The notes beneath the pieces were generated by a model that was not told the DNA's origin, searched no databases, and saw nothing but the letters and a program-made list of their open reading frames with translations. A DNA stretch of 64,000 nucleotides from NCBI RefSeq assembly GCF_900142955.1, contig NZ_FRCP01000006.1, forward strand, positions 1 through 64,000. The letters are read 5' to 3'. Numbering within the stretch: the first letter of the stretch is position 1; each line of letters starts with the position of its first letter. This stretch comes from Anaerosporobacter mobilis DSM 15930. Lineage in GTDB: Bacteria > Bacillota > Clostridia > Lachnospirales > Lachnospiraceae. Made by a program: the position numbers and the translations under genes. This document shows positions 1 to 7,286 of this stretch, one piece after another.

Positions 1-432
1 TGTCATCGGGTAACTCTCTTTCGCCTCGTAGGGGCAATTTCATTTATCCACCAACGAGGTCTATCTTCATTGCAGTTATCCACAATAATCTTCAAAGATT
101 GCGTTTTTCGTTCATAATTTCTTCTATCTTTTTTCTTCTCTTTTCTTCCTCTTTTTCTGTTCTTTCTTCTTTCTCTCAAGGAAGTCATAAGAGCTGGGAT
201 GCTTGATTTTTCTGTATTTCTTCAGGGATTTTTCTAATGTTTAATTTTAGAAGCGTTGCGTGGTCTGGTCTGAAATGGGTAAAAAAACAGACCTGAGACG
301 GGGCGGTTTAATGCCCTATCTAGGTCTGAATGCGAAGATGATTTCGCGGTATTTTCTATTTCATTTTCTACTGTCGACGAGGATAAACGGGGTTGCCTCA
401 ACGATGAGATGGGGTACCTCGGGACATGTCTG
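1..432. other. Region downstream of guaA, no supported gene
   Basis: No convincing coding sequence was found here. A 61-codon minus-strand frame (3-188) is almost entirely Arg/Lys/Glu, lacks a ribosome binding site and looks like low-complexity chance coding. A second frame (234-494) only overlaps the guaA end. The segment 330-432 is richer in GC than its surroundings and contains short dyads, which could mean a structured 3' UTR or an old repeat. A strong terminator lies at 281-328. Confidence 0.4.
281..328 (-). terminator. Rho-independent terminator of guaA
   Basis: Read on the minus strand, CAGACCT pairs with AGGTCTG around an inner GGG/CCC stem, and seven T residues follow directly (281-287 on the complement). 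It lies about 105 bases past the guaA stop codon. Confidence 0.85.
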
Positions 433-1974
433 TTATTCAAACTCAATCGTAGCAGGTGGTTTCCCCGTACAATCATAAAGTACTCGATTAACACCTTTCA
501 CTTCATTTACAATTCTGCTAGATACCTTACCGATTACTTCCCAAGGAAGTTCAGCAAACTCAGCTGTCATGAAGTCTGAAGTTGTTACGGCACGTAATGC
601 GATTGCGTAGTCGTATGTTCTTTCGTCACCCATACAACCTACAGAACGCATGTTAGTTAATGCTGCGAAGTATTGGCCGATTTCTTTGTCGATTCCGGCT
701 TTCGCGATTTCTTCACGGTAGATGAAGTCTGCATCTTGAACGATACGAACTTTCTCTGGTGTGATGTCACCGATGATACGGATTGCAAGACCTGGGCCTG
801 GAAAAGGTTGTCTGAATACAAGTTTCTCAGGGATTCCAAGTTCAAGACCTGTTTTACGTACTTCATCTTTGAATAATAGGCGAAGTGGTTCGATGATCTC
901 TTTAAAATCTACATAGTCAGGAAGTCCTCCAACGTTGTGGTGAGACTTGATTACTGCTGATTTACCAAGACCACTTTCGATTACGTCTGGGTAGATTGTT
1001 CCTTGAACTAAGAAATCAACGGTACCGATTTTCTTTGCTTCCTCTTCGAATACACGAATGAATTCTTCACCAATGATTTTACGTTTTTCTTCTGGTTCAG
1101 TTACACCAGCTAATTTGCCGTAGAAACGTTCTTGCGCATTAACACGAATGAAGTTTAGATCGAATTGTCCATTTGGACCAAATACTTCTTCTACTTCATC
1201 ACCTTCGTTTTTACGTAATAGACCGTGATCAACGAAGATACATGTTAATTGTTTTCCTACTGCTTTCGATAGCATAACTGCTGCTACAGAGGAATCTACA
1301 CCACCTGATAATGCACATAATACTTTACCGTCACCAACTTTTTCACGAATCGCTTTGATAGATTCTTCTGCGAATGAACTCATAATCCAATCACCTGAAC
1401 AGTGACATACATTGTATACGAAATCGTGGAACATCTGTGTTCCTTCTACTGTATGAACAACTTCTGGGTGGAATTGAACCGCATATAGATTTTTCTCTGA
1501 ACATTCCATTCCTGCTACTGGACAAGACTGTGTTGTTGCAGTTACTTTGAATCCTTCTGGTAATTTAGCGATGTAGTCGGTATGGCTCATCCAACATACT
1601 GTTTCTTTTGAAACATTTGCAAATAATTTAGAAGAAGGATCTGTAGTTACTTCTGCTTTACCGTATTCTCTAACTGGTGCTGCACTTACTTCACCACCAA
1701 GTAAATATGTCATTAACTGAGCGCCATAGCAGATTCCAAGTACAGGAATACCTAACTCAAACAGTTCTTTGCCACAACGTGGAGATTCATCTAGATATAC
1801 ACTAGCAGGACCTCCTGTTAAGATAATACCCTTAGGATTTATTTCTTTAATGCGTTCAATACTTGTATCGTAAGGTAACACTTCACAATATACATTGCAT
1901 TCTCTAACACGTCTTGCAATTAACTGATTGTATTGTCCACCAAAATCAAGTACAATAACCTTTTCCTTATTCAC
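433..1974 (-). CDS. guaA: GMP synthase (glutamine-hydrolysing)
   Basis: Makes GMP from XMP, ATP and glutamine in the cytoplasm. The N-terminal class I amidotransferase domain shows the nucleophile context CYGAQ and the motif FHPEV. The ATP-pyrophosphatase domain has the P-loop SGGVDSSV, and the C-terminal dimerisation domain ends in KPPATIEFE. I place the start at a GTG (1972-1974), because AGGAGG lies 8-9 bases upstream and the product then begins with the family-typical NKEKVIVLDFGGQ. An upstream in-frame extension to 2064 has no family sequence. The length of 513 residues is normal. It is probably a single-gene unit ended by the terminator at 281-328. I looked for a purine riboswitch in the leader and did not see one. 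Confidence 0.97.
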   Translation of the reverse strand: MNKEKVIVLDFGGQYNQLIARRVRECNVYCEVLPYDTSIERIKEINPKGIILTGGPASVYLDESPRCGKELFELGIPVLGICYGAQLMTYLLGGEVSAAPVREYGKAEVTTDPSSKLFANVSKETVCWMSHTDYIAKLPEGFKVTATTQSCPVAGMECSEKNLYAVQFHPEVVHTVEGTQMFHDFVYNVCHCSGDWIMSSFAEESIKAIREKVGDGKVLCALSGGVDSSVAAVMLSKAVGKQLTCIFVDHGLLRKNEGDEVEEVFGPNGQFDLNFIRVNAQERFYGKLAGVTEPEEKRKIIGEEFIRVFEEEAKKIGTVDFLVQGTIYPDVIESGLGKSAVIKSHHNVGGLPDYVDFKEIIEPLRLLFKDEVRKTGLELGIPEKLVFRQPFPGPGLAIRIIGDITPEKVRIVQDADFIYREEIAKAGIDKEIGQYFAALTNMRSVGCMGDERTYDYAIALRAVTTSDFMTAEFAELPWEVIGKVSSRIVNEVKGVNRVLYDCTGKPPATIEFE

Positions 1975-2326
1975 GTGAATTCCTCCTATTTCTTTCATCT
2001 GATTCGTATTAATTGTAGTAACATTATGGTAATCTAGCTCATGGCACTGGTACCACAACTTCACTATCGTCTATCCTACTAATCGTCACACAATAATTAT
2101 ATCATACAACAATATTTCTATTTTAACTAGAGTTAAATGTATTTTTTCATAATATGTCACATGTACTCTTATTTTATCATAAATGATTGTACTTTTGTTA
2201 CAACCAATTATGACCAAGGGTTAATATATACTTATGTTACTTATTCTGTTTACTTATAGCTCTTGCAATCCCTCCATCTATTATATACAATACACTATAC
2301 AGACTTTAATTAAAGGAGCTAAAACA

Positions 2327-2476
2327 ATGGAAGATATGAGTACCAAACAATTAGCAGAATTAGTCGCTGTTCTTATTGATAAGTTAATCGCTGATAATCG
2401 CATGGAAGATGTACAAAAAGCAACGAAAGATCAAGCGGAACGTGACCGTTTATTAAAAGAGTATAACTTAATCTAA
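2327..2476 (+). CDS. Small conserved-looking hypothetical protein, 49 aa
   Basis: Product of 49 residues beginning MEDMSTKQLAELVAVLIDKL. It is acidic and probably helical, with no membrane segment. AAAGGAG lies 8 bases before the ATG, which is why I prefer this start over an upstream in-frame ATG at 2234 that has no ribosome binding site. A strong stem-loop follows the stop within 6 bases, so this is a compact monocistronic unit. I do not recognise the family. The good ribosome binding site and matching terminator make it a real gene despite its size. Confidence 0.75.
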   Translation: MEDMSTKQLAELVAVLIDKLIADNRMEDVQKATKDQAERDRLLKEYNLI

Positions 2477-2481
2477 TTCAT

Positions 2482-2519
2482 AAGGGGCATTGCAAAATTC
2501 TTATTTTGTAATGCCCCTT
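2482..2519 (+). terminator. Stem-loop terminator after the 49-aa gene
   Basis: A 17-base stem starting AAGGGGCATTGC pairs with its complement around a TCTT loop, with a single G-U position. The T-run is weak, but the position just after the stop codon fits termination. Confidence 0.75.
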
Positions 2520-2747
2520 CATCCTATATTATAATCGAATATTGATTTTTTATAATCTATATAGTTGAAATATTAATTTATCCTTCTCTGTATAACCTTC
2601 TACAGTCCTACATGAAGTTTAATAATACCTTTCACAATAAACAATCCTAATAATAAATTAAAATAAAAATCATGCATATGTAGCCTTAATAAAATCTACA
2701 ATTAGTAATATATCAATATTATTTTGTATTATTAAAGGAGGATTCCT

Positions 2748-3275
2748 ATGGAGCATCTAAAACAATGGCATATTGCAGGCGCAATCTTTACCTTAATTTT
2801 TAGTACACTCCTACATTTTGCTTATGATTGGTCGGGTAATAATGAGTTCATCTCTTATCTTGCACCAATCAACGAAAGCATCTGGGAGCATCAGAAATTA
2901 TTGTTTACACCAATGATTCTATTTACAATCATCGAGTTATTCGCTTACGGAAAAGACCTTCCTAATTTTCTTCCAGTGAAAGTATTATCTATACTGATTG
3001 GTATCGCAGTCATTATAGCTTCTTATTACACCTACACTGGGATCATTGGACAGGGTTTTCTAATTGCTGATATTGGAACCTTTATACTCGGTACGCTCGT
3101 GGCGTATCTATTTAGTTATCATTTTCTGCAAACTACCTGTTTTAGTTCCCAGTTATCAAGAATTGTAATGTTGATTATCCTAGTTCTATTAATCCTAGGT
3201 TTTGTCATATTCACTGTGAATCCTCCTCGAATTCCGTTGTTTCAAGACGCACCTAGTGGTACTTATGGAAGATAG
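2748..3275 (+). CDS. DUF6512 family integral membrane protein
   Basis: The 175-residue product has about five hydrophobic membrane segments. The motif FAYDWSGNN..APINESIWEHQKL near residues 25-50 is typical of the DUF6512 family, whose function is unknown. AAAGGAGG lies 6-7 bases upstream of the ATG. The gene converges on the rhodanese gene, and the two stop codons are only three bases apart, so the 3' ends probably interfere or share termination. Confidence 0.85.
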   Translation: MEHLKQWHIAGAIFTLIFSTLLHFAYDWSGNNEFISYLAPINESIWEHQKLLFTPMILFTIIELFAYGKDLPNFLPVKVLSILIGIAVIIASYYTYTGIIGQGFLIADIGTFILGTLVAYLFSYHFLQTTCFSSQLSRIVMLIILVLLILGFVIFTVNPPRIPLFQDAPSGTYGR

Positions 3276-3278
3276 CTG

Positions 3279-3701
3279 TTACCTCACTACGTCATATGGC
3301 CAATCTATAATTCCGCCAAATTCCTTTATGTTCGTATAGCCTAGTTCCGCCAGTTGTAATGCCGCCTCCTTACTTCGTACTCCACTACGGCAATATACCA
3401 ATAGCAATTGGTCCTTATCTGGTAAAATGTCTGTTGCTTCCTCATCAATATCATCAAGAGGAAGTAACATGGCGTTTTCTATATGACTTGCATCGTATTC
3501 TGACTGTGTTCTTACATCAAGAATCACATAGTCTTTCTGTTCATCCATTATCTTCTTAGCATCTATAGCAGTTATTTGCTCATATAATATAATATCTTGA
3601 CTGGTATTCATACTCTTTTCTTCTGTTCCTTTCTGTATTGTTTTTCGATTGCACGCGGCGATAAACACGATTAGTAGTATAACCCAAAACAATTTCTTCA
3701 T
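3279..3701 (-). CDS. Rhodanese-domain lipoprotein
   Basis: Begins with a lipoprotein signal peptide, MKKLFWVILLIVFIAAC, with a lipobox cysteine near residue 17. A single rhodanese domain follows (about residues 40-140) with DVRTQSEYDASHIENA and the active-site loop CRSGVR, so a sulfur-carrying cysteine is present. It is predicted to be anchored outside the cytoplasmic membrane. I start it at the ATG preceded by GGAGGG, because the longer frame to 3785 runs into a palindromic repeat. Rhodaneses move sulfane sulfur or serve as redox/phosphatase-like modules, and the substrate cannot be told from sequence. Confidence 0.88.
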   Translation of the reverse strand: MKKLFWVILLIVFIAACNRKTIQKGTEEKSMNTSQDIILYEQITAIDAKKIMDEQKDYVILDVRTQSEYDASHIENAMLLPLDDIDEEATDILPDKDQLLLVYCRSGVRSKEAALQLAELGYTNIKEFGGIIDWPYDVVR

Positions 3702-3731
3702 AAGCACCCTCCATTTAAACAATAAGTTAAG

Positions 3732-3935
3732 TAACTCAAACTTCGCACTTGAAGATTTCGAGGAGTAGCTAACTTCTATATTCAACGAAAAACCCGCTCT
3801 CGCTTAGCTTTCACACGTAGCAGTACTAAGATTTCGCATTGCGAAATCAAGTGCTGACGTGTTCAGATAGTTTTTCTTATGAATATAGCAATTATCTACT
3901 CTAAGTGAAGTTTTTTATGTGCAAAGTTTAAGTTA
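3732..3935. repeat. Long imperfect palindromic element (204 bp)
   Basis: The outer arms pair TAACTCAAACTTCGCAC with the complement of GTGCAAAGTTTAAGTTA, and an inner arm with CTATATTCA...GAAAAAC is repeated in inverted form. An internal perfect hairpin, GATTTCGCA-T-TGCGAAATC, lies at 3830-3848. The piece TGCTGACGTGTTCAGAT with its flank reappears near 51430-51483. It looks like a MITE or large REP-type element in the leader of the rhodanese gene. Confidence 0.75.
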
Positions 3936-4209
3936 AGTATAGTTTCTTCTATTGTTTTGTATTTATACCAATGAATGAATAATCATCTAAATTCAATTAC
4001 TTGGCAGGCTAGACTAACGTATGTTTTTCATTCAACTCTCTTTCAACAATCCCTTTTCTTATTAGCTCATCACTTACAATATAGATTCTCACTTACCCTA
4101 TTGTCAATTCTTTTATTTCCTAATGAGAAATTAAGACTGTTGATAGATATACTTTGAAGATCTATAACATAAATCATACGCAGAAGGCATTGATATGTAA
4201 CTTAAATAA
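3936..4209. other. AT-rich gap, no gene seen
   Basis: A 60-codon plus-strand frame at 3975-4157 has no ribosome binding site and no recognisable sequence, so I do not call it. Nothing else is seen before the inverted repeat at 4210. Confidence 0.5.
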
Positions 4210-4284
4210 AATAATCTTCTACGAATTGTCTGTCAAGAGTAGTCACACCGTGTCTATATAGACATACAATTCGTGAAGATTATA
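4210..4284 (-). terminator. Large stem-loop at the 3' end of the cotJ operon
   Basis: About 24 bases starting AATAATCTTCTACGAATTGT pair with the segment ending CAATTCGTGAAGATTAT, with few mismatches. It starts a few bases past the cotJC stop codon. On the minus strand it is followed by an A/T-rich tail (ATTTTATTT). It is a probable terminator, though it could also be a palindromic repeat. Confidence 0.65.
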
Positions 4285-4291
4285 TTAATCT

Positions 4292-4636
4292 CTATTCTTT
4301 CTCAATCTTTCCCTGCACAATCTGAATTGCCTCACCTAATCTTTGATAGTGTACAATTTCTCTTGCTCGTAAGAATCGAATTGGATCACTTACCTCCGTA
4401 TCATGCACATTGGATAAGATGGTCTCATATAAGCATTGTGCTTTTTGCTCTGCAACCATATCCTCATGTAGGAACATAAGAACATTCTCCTTCGTGTTAT
4501 AGGCTGGAAATTCAAACTCCGGTACACAAAAGTCCAACCTTGCAAACAGATCACTGGATTCGTCTTCCTGTAGATTCTTTGTCAACTGATATAAGATAGC
4601 ACTAACAACCTCCATATGGGCTAACTCTTCAGTCCC
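4292..4636 (-). CDS. cotJC: CotJC, C-terminal part (separated from its N-terminal part by the intervening element)
   Basis: This encodes the last 113 residues of a spore-coat manganese-catalase-like protein, from TEELAHMEVVSAILYQL to the end. It supplies four of the five expected di-metal ligands: Glu and His of EELAH, Glu of HEDMVAEQKA, and His of REIVHYQRLGEA. Alone it would have to start at the internal ATG at 4613-4615, losing EELAH, and there is no ribosome binding site there. The frame stays open back through the GG core at 4635-4636. Joined at that GG to the piece ending at 17200, it gives a 175-residue CotJC. The conserved frame argues that the gene is still used after excision. Confidence 0.93.
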   Translation of the reverse strand, partial: GTEELAHMEVVSAILYQLTKNLQEDESSDLFARLDFCVPEFEFPAYNTKENVLMFLHEDMVAEQKAQCLYETILSNVHDTEVSDPIRFLRAREIVHYQRLGEAIQIVQGKIEKE

Positions 4637-4657
4637 TACAGAAGCATCGCTAATAAC
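4631..4657 (-). other. Attachment site attR of the cotJC intervening element
   Basis: On the minus strand the arm CGATGCTTCTGTA (4637-4649) is followed by the core GG (4635-4636) and then cotJC coding sequence (GACTGAAGAG). Reading outward from the core, the arm matches the one at the other junction (17187-17199) at 12 of 13 positions, and at 17 of 21 when extended. The recombinase stop codon begins at 4650, immediately beside the arm. Confidence 0.85.
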
Positions 4658-6308
4658 CAGTTTTCCTCCCCTCTTCTACCCAATATACCCTCCAACCACC
4701 TGGTAATCCTTTATAATATACATCATATGTATCTAAAGCGATACGGACGATCCTCTCCACAATTTCTTGACAAACCGTATCGTTGAATCCGACTCCATAT
4801 ATTATATCCTGTAAAATCCCCTTAATGGATTCCACTCTTTCCTCCATGACTTTATCGTTCAAATTGTTATTATCTGCTTTAGCCATATCTAAAGTAATTT
4901 CAACTTCACTTACTAGAGCATTATCCTTGCTATCCCTTCTAGATATACTCTTATACCTTTCTTCTTCCTGCCTACATTCTTCTCTCGCTGCTACAAACTC
5001 TGCTTCTGTTATGTAGCTTTTTCTATAAGCATGCAATAAACGTTTCTGTTCTTCTTCTATCTCCACAAGTCTATCTTGTATCTCCTTACTACCTTCCTCC
5101 CTATCCAAGCACCGTTTCAACAGTTCCATCATCTGAACCATGAATTTCTTCTTGTCTATCGGTAGCTGTATGGTTATTTTCTTAATCATCTCTACAAGCT
5201 CTTCATTCTTAATACAGGAGAATATGCAGCCTTTATCTATACCATTACCAACTCTTTTATTCTCATCTATGTTATCCCCAACCTTCTCATTCTCATTACT
5301 CTCCTCCACATCTGTCTCTCTATGATAACATCTCCAAACAAGATATGTACTTCCATCTTTTCGGATCCTTGCTCTTGCTATGTAGTACTTCCCGCATCTT
5401 CCACATAGAATCTTTCCTGAGAAGGCGTAGCGACTGCTTTCTCTTTCCTTACTCGCTATCTTCTTTGCTCTACTATCTAATATTACTTGAACCTGGTTGA
5501 ATACCTCTCTATCAACTATAGGGGCATGGTGATTTTGTACTATTACATATTCCTCTTCACCGTAATTATATCGCTTCTCATGGGTTAGATAGTCTGGTGT
5601 ATAGGTTTTCTTCTGAACTAAATCACCACAGTACTTTTCATTACGTAAGATACGTAAGATCACGGAACTTGACCATCTCTTTGCTCGAAGAGGTAGAATT
5701 CCCTCTTCTTGTAATTCCTTAGCAATCACATACGTCCCTTTTCCTTCTAACAAGAACTTATCGTAGATTCTACATACCACTTTCGCTCCCTCTTCGTTCC
5801 GATAGATCTGACCATTCTGTACATCATATCCAAGCATGCTAGAACCAAATACCACTCCCTGTTCCATTCGCCTCTTCTGCCCCCATTTGACACGTTCAGA
5901 AGTACGCCTACTTTCTTCCTGTGCAATGGAAGAAAGAATGGTAAGACGTAACTCTGCATCGGGGTCTAATGTATTGATATTGTCATTTAAAAAGAATACT
6001 CCCACTCCGTGTCTCTTAAGCTCTCTGGTATAATAGATACTGTCAAGGGTATTCCTAGCAAAACGTGAGATCTCCTTGGTAAGTATCATCTGAAACTTCC
6101 CTTCTCTTGCATCCTCAATCATACGATTGAAGGCTTTTCTTTTCTTGGTACTGGTCCCTGAGATCCCTTCCTCTGCATAGATTTGATATAGTTCAAAACC
6201 GTCAGTTCGTCTTATGTATTCGCGAAAATATCTCTGTTGACTCTCAAAAGAATTGGTTTGATCTTCTCTCTCGGTAGAAACCCTGCAATACGCTGCAACG
6301 TAGATCAT
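4650..6308 (-). CDS. Large serine recombinase, probable excisionase of the cotJC element
   Basis: A 552-residue site-specific recombinase. The resolvase catalytic domain (about 1-150) has the nucleophile Ser11 in YCRVS, the conserved ISRFARNTLD, and EESRRTSERVKWG. The recombinase domain (about 155-285) contains GYDVQNG and WSSSVILRILRNEKYCGDL. The zinc ribbon has Cys302, Cys305, Cys327 and Cys361. A repetitive Asn/Asp/Glu-rich loop near 335-358 is inserted in the ribbon. A long coiled coil follows (about 395-500). All catalytic residues are present, so it should be active. It is the only recombinase in the element, reads toward attR and stops right at the att arm, as recombinases of skin-like elements often do. 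It follows a 60-aa SHOCT-like gene by 22 bases and may be co-transcribed with it. Confidence 0.95.
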   Translation of the reverse strand: MIYVAAYCRVSTEREDQTNSFESQQRYFREYIRRTDGFELYQIYAEEGISGTSTKKRKAFNRMIEDAREGKFQMILTKEISRFARNTLDSIYYTRELKRHGVGVFFLNDNINTLDPDAELRLTILSSIAQEESRRTSERVKWGQKRRMEQGVVFGSSMLGYDVQNGQIYRNEEGAKVVCRIYDKFLLEGKGTYVIAKELQEEGILPLRAKRWSSSVILRILRNEKYCGDLVQKKTYTPDYLTHEKRYNYGEEEYVIVQNHHAPIVDREVFNQVQVILDSRAKKIASKERESSRYAFSGKILCGRCGKYYIARARIRKDGSTYLVWRCYHRETDVEESNENEKVGDNIDENKRVGNGIDKGCIFSCIKNEELVEMIKKITIQLPIDKKKFMVQMMELLKRCLDREEGSKEIQDRLVEIEEEQKRLLHAYRKSYITEAEFVAAREECRQEEERYKSISRRDSKDNALVSEVEITLDMAKADNNNLNDKVMEERVESIKGILQDIIYGVGFNDTVCQEIVERIVRIALDTYDVYYKGLPGGWRVYWVEEGRKTGY

Positions 6309-6330
6309 GTTTACTCCCTCTTCACAATTT

Positions 6331-6513
6331 CTACTTCTTCAATTGTTCCAAACACCACTGATATTCTTCCTTCGTGATCAAATCATTCTTCAATAGTGCT
6401 AACAGTAAGGCACTTTCATATACCTCTATAAAATCGGTATTTTGCTTGTTGGTGTTTTGCTGCTCACCTTTTGATTCCACAATTACTTCTTTCTTTTCCA
6501 ACGCCTTACTCAC
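6331..6513 (-). CDS. SHOCT-like small protein next to the recombinase
   Basis: About 60 residues. The C-terminal half, SALLLALLKNDLITKEEYQWC, has the short amphipathic pattern of SHOCT domains (aliphatic helix, then LITKEEY and a second helix). The start is uncertain: a GTG at 6513 sits directly against AGAAGGA, while a TTG at 6501 is 11 bases from AAGGAG. It lies 22 bases upstream of the recombinase and is probably in the same transcript. Small proteins beside serine recombinases can act as recombination directionality factors, and this one is the best positional candidate, but that role is inference. Confidence 0.7.
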   Translation of the reverse strand: MSKALEKKEVIVESKGEQQNTNKQNTDFIEVYESALLLALLKNDLITKEEYQWCLEQLKK

Positions 6514-6622
6514 TCCTTCTTCAATACCAAACTACTCACCTTATAATATATGTATTCACCTTTGTCCTGTATTCAGAAAGAGCATAGAATATACCTTTCC
6601 ACCTTCTTACTCCTAGCATTAG

Positions 6623-6761
6623 AGTTACTGGTTAGTGTGTCAAAAGCCACGCGAGAGCGCGTTGCGAGTGAACTACGTTTGACATAACATGCTCACACTT
6701 AAATCTGTGCAAATTGACGGAATAAAAACTAAACTAGCTTTTGACACTCTAACCAGTAACT
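6623..6761. repeat. MITE-like element with 25-bp terminal inverted repeats (139 bp)
   Basis: The left end AGTTACTGGTTAGTGTGTCA (continuing AAAGC) and the right end are inverted copies with one mismatch in 25 bases. The middle has a GCGAGAGCG segment also seen in the palindrome at 3732-3935. No coding sequence and no clear target duplication. It sits between two SHOCT-like genes inside the intervening element. Confidence 0.8.
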
Positions 6762-6773
6762 TTCCTGTGAAAC

Positions 6774-6827
6774 AAAAAGATAACCCCTACACTACACCTG
6801 CACCGTGTATAGTGGGATTATCTTTTT
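6774..6827 (-). terminator. Terminator after the 70-aa SHOCT-like gene
   Basis: AAAAAGATAAYCC pairs with GGNATTATCTTTTT in a long stem, with a T-run on both strands, so it may work both ways. It lies 30 bases past the stop of the gene at 6857. Confidence 0.75.
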
Positions 6828-6856
6828 CTTCTTGTATTACTCATTCCTTGCATATG

Positions 6857-7069
6857 CTATTCCTTACTACTATCTTTTTTGTCCTTCATCTTTTCTATAC
6901 ATTTCTCATATTGGGCCTTTGTTATCTTATTCTGCTCCACCATAGAATACAGATTTGCTTTTTGATAACTGGACATAAAATGGTGCTTATGTAAAAGATC
7001 CTCTCTTGTAATACTCGGACACGTCTTTACTAACGTATCATGTCTGGTTACATTCATACTCCTATGCAT
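6857..7069 (-). CDS. SHOCT-like small protein, 70 aa
   Basis: A 70-residue product with the tail SMVEQNKITKAQYEKCIEKM, which repeats the pattern of the SHOCT-like protein at 6331 (hydrophobic helix, ITK-x-x-Y, second helix). GGAG lies 8 bases before the first ATG, and a bidirectional-looking terminator follows the stop codon. The promoter region has an alternating TATATTATAATATATGG stretch, similar to the TATATTATAAGG before the other SHOCT gene, so the two may be co-regulated. The function is unknown. Its place on the element makes it a second candidate helper of recombination. Confidence 0.65.
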   Translation of the reverse strand: MHRSMNVTRHDTLVKTCPSITREDLLHKHHFMSSYQKANLYSMVEQNKITKAQYEKCIEKMKDKKDSSKE

Positions 7070-7245
7070 AGATCACGCTCCATATATTATAATATACAAG
7101 ACCATCTAGAACTATTTCCTGAAGACTTAATGGACGCAGTTCTGAAAAGTTATTCTTATATTATATATATATGAATAAAACCCCATAAGGTATGTTAAAA
7201 AACTTTTTTTTAATGTACTTTTTTTTATACATATGGAATATATTT

Positions 7246-7279
7246 AATACAGCGTCAGCCAAATGACTGACGCTGTATT
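7246..7279 (-). terminator. Terminator of the arylsulfotransferase-like gene
   Basis: AATACAGCGTCAG pairs perfectly with CTGACGCTGTATT around a 7-8 base loop, 8 bases from the stop codon at 7287. Confidence 0.85.
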
Positions 7280-7286
7280 AATTTCT

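Noticed and set aside
1975..2230. Purine riboswitch upstream of guaA.
   Set aside because: The conserved junction sequences of the purine aptamer are not present in the minus-strand leader.
3279..3785. N-terminally extended rhodanese protein.
   Set aside because: The extra 28 residues come from the palindromic element; the internal ATG has GGAGGG and starts a proper lipoprotein signal.
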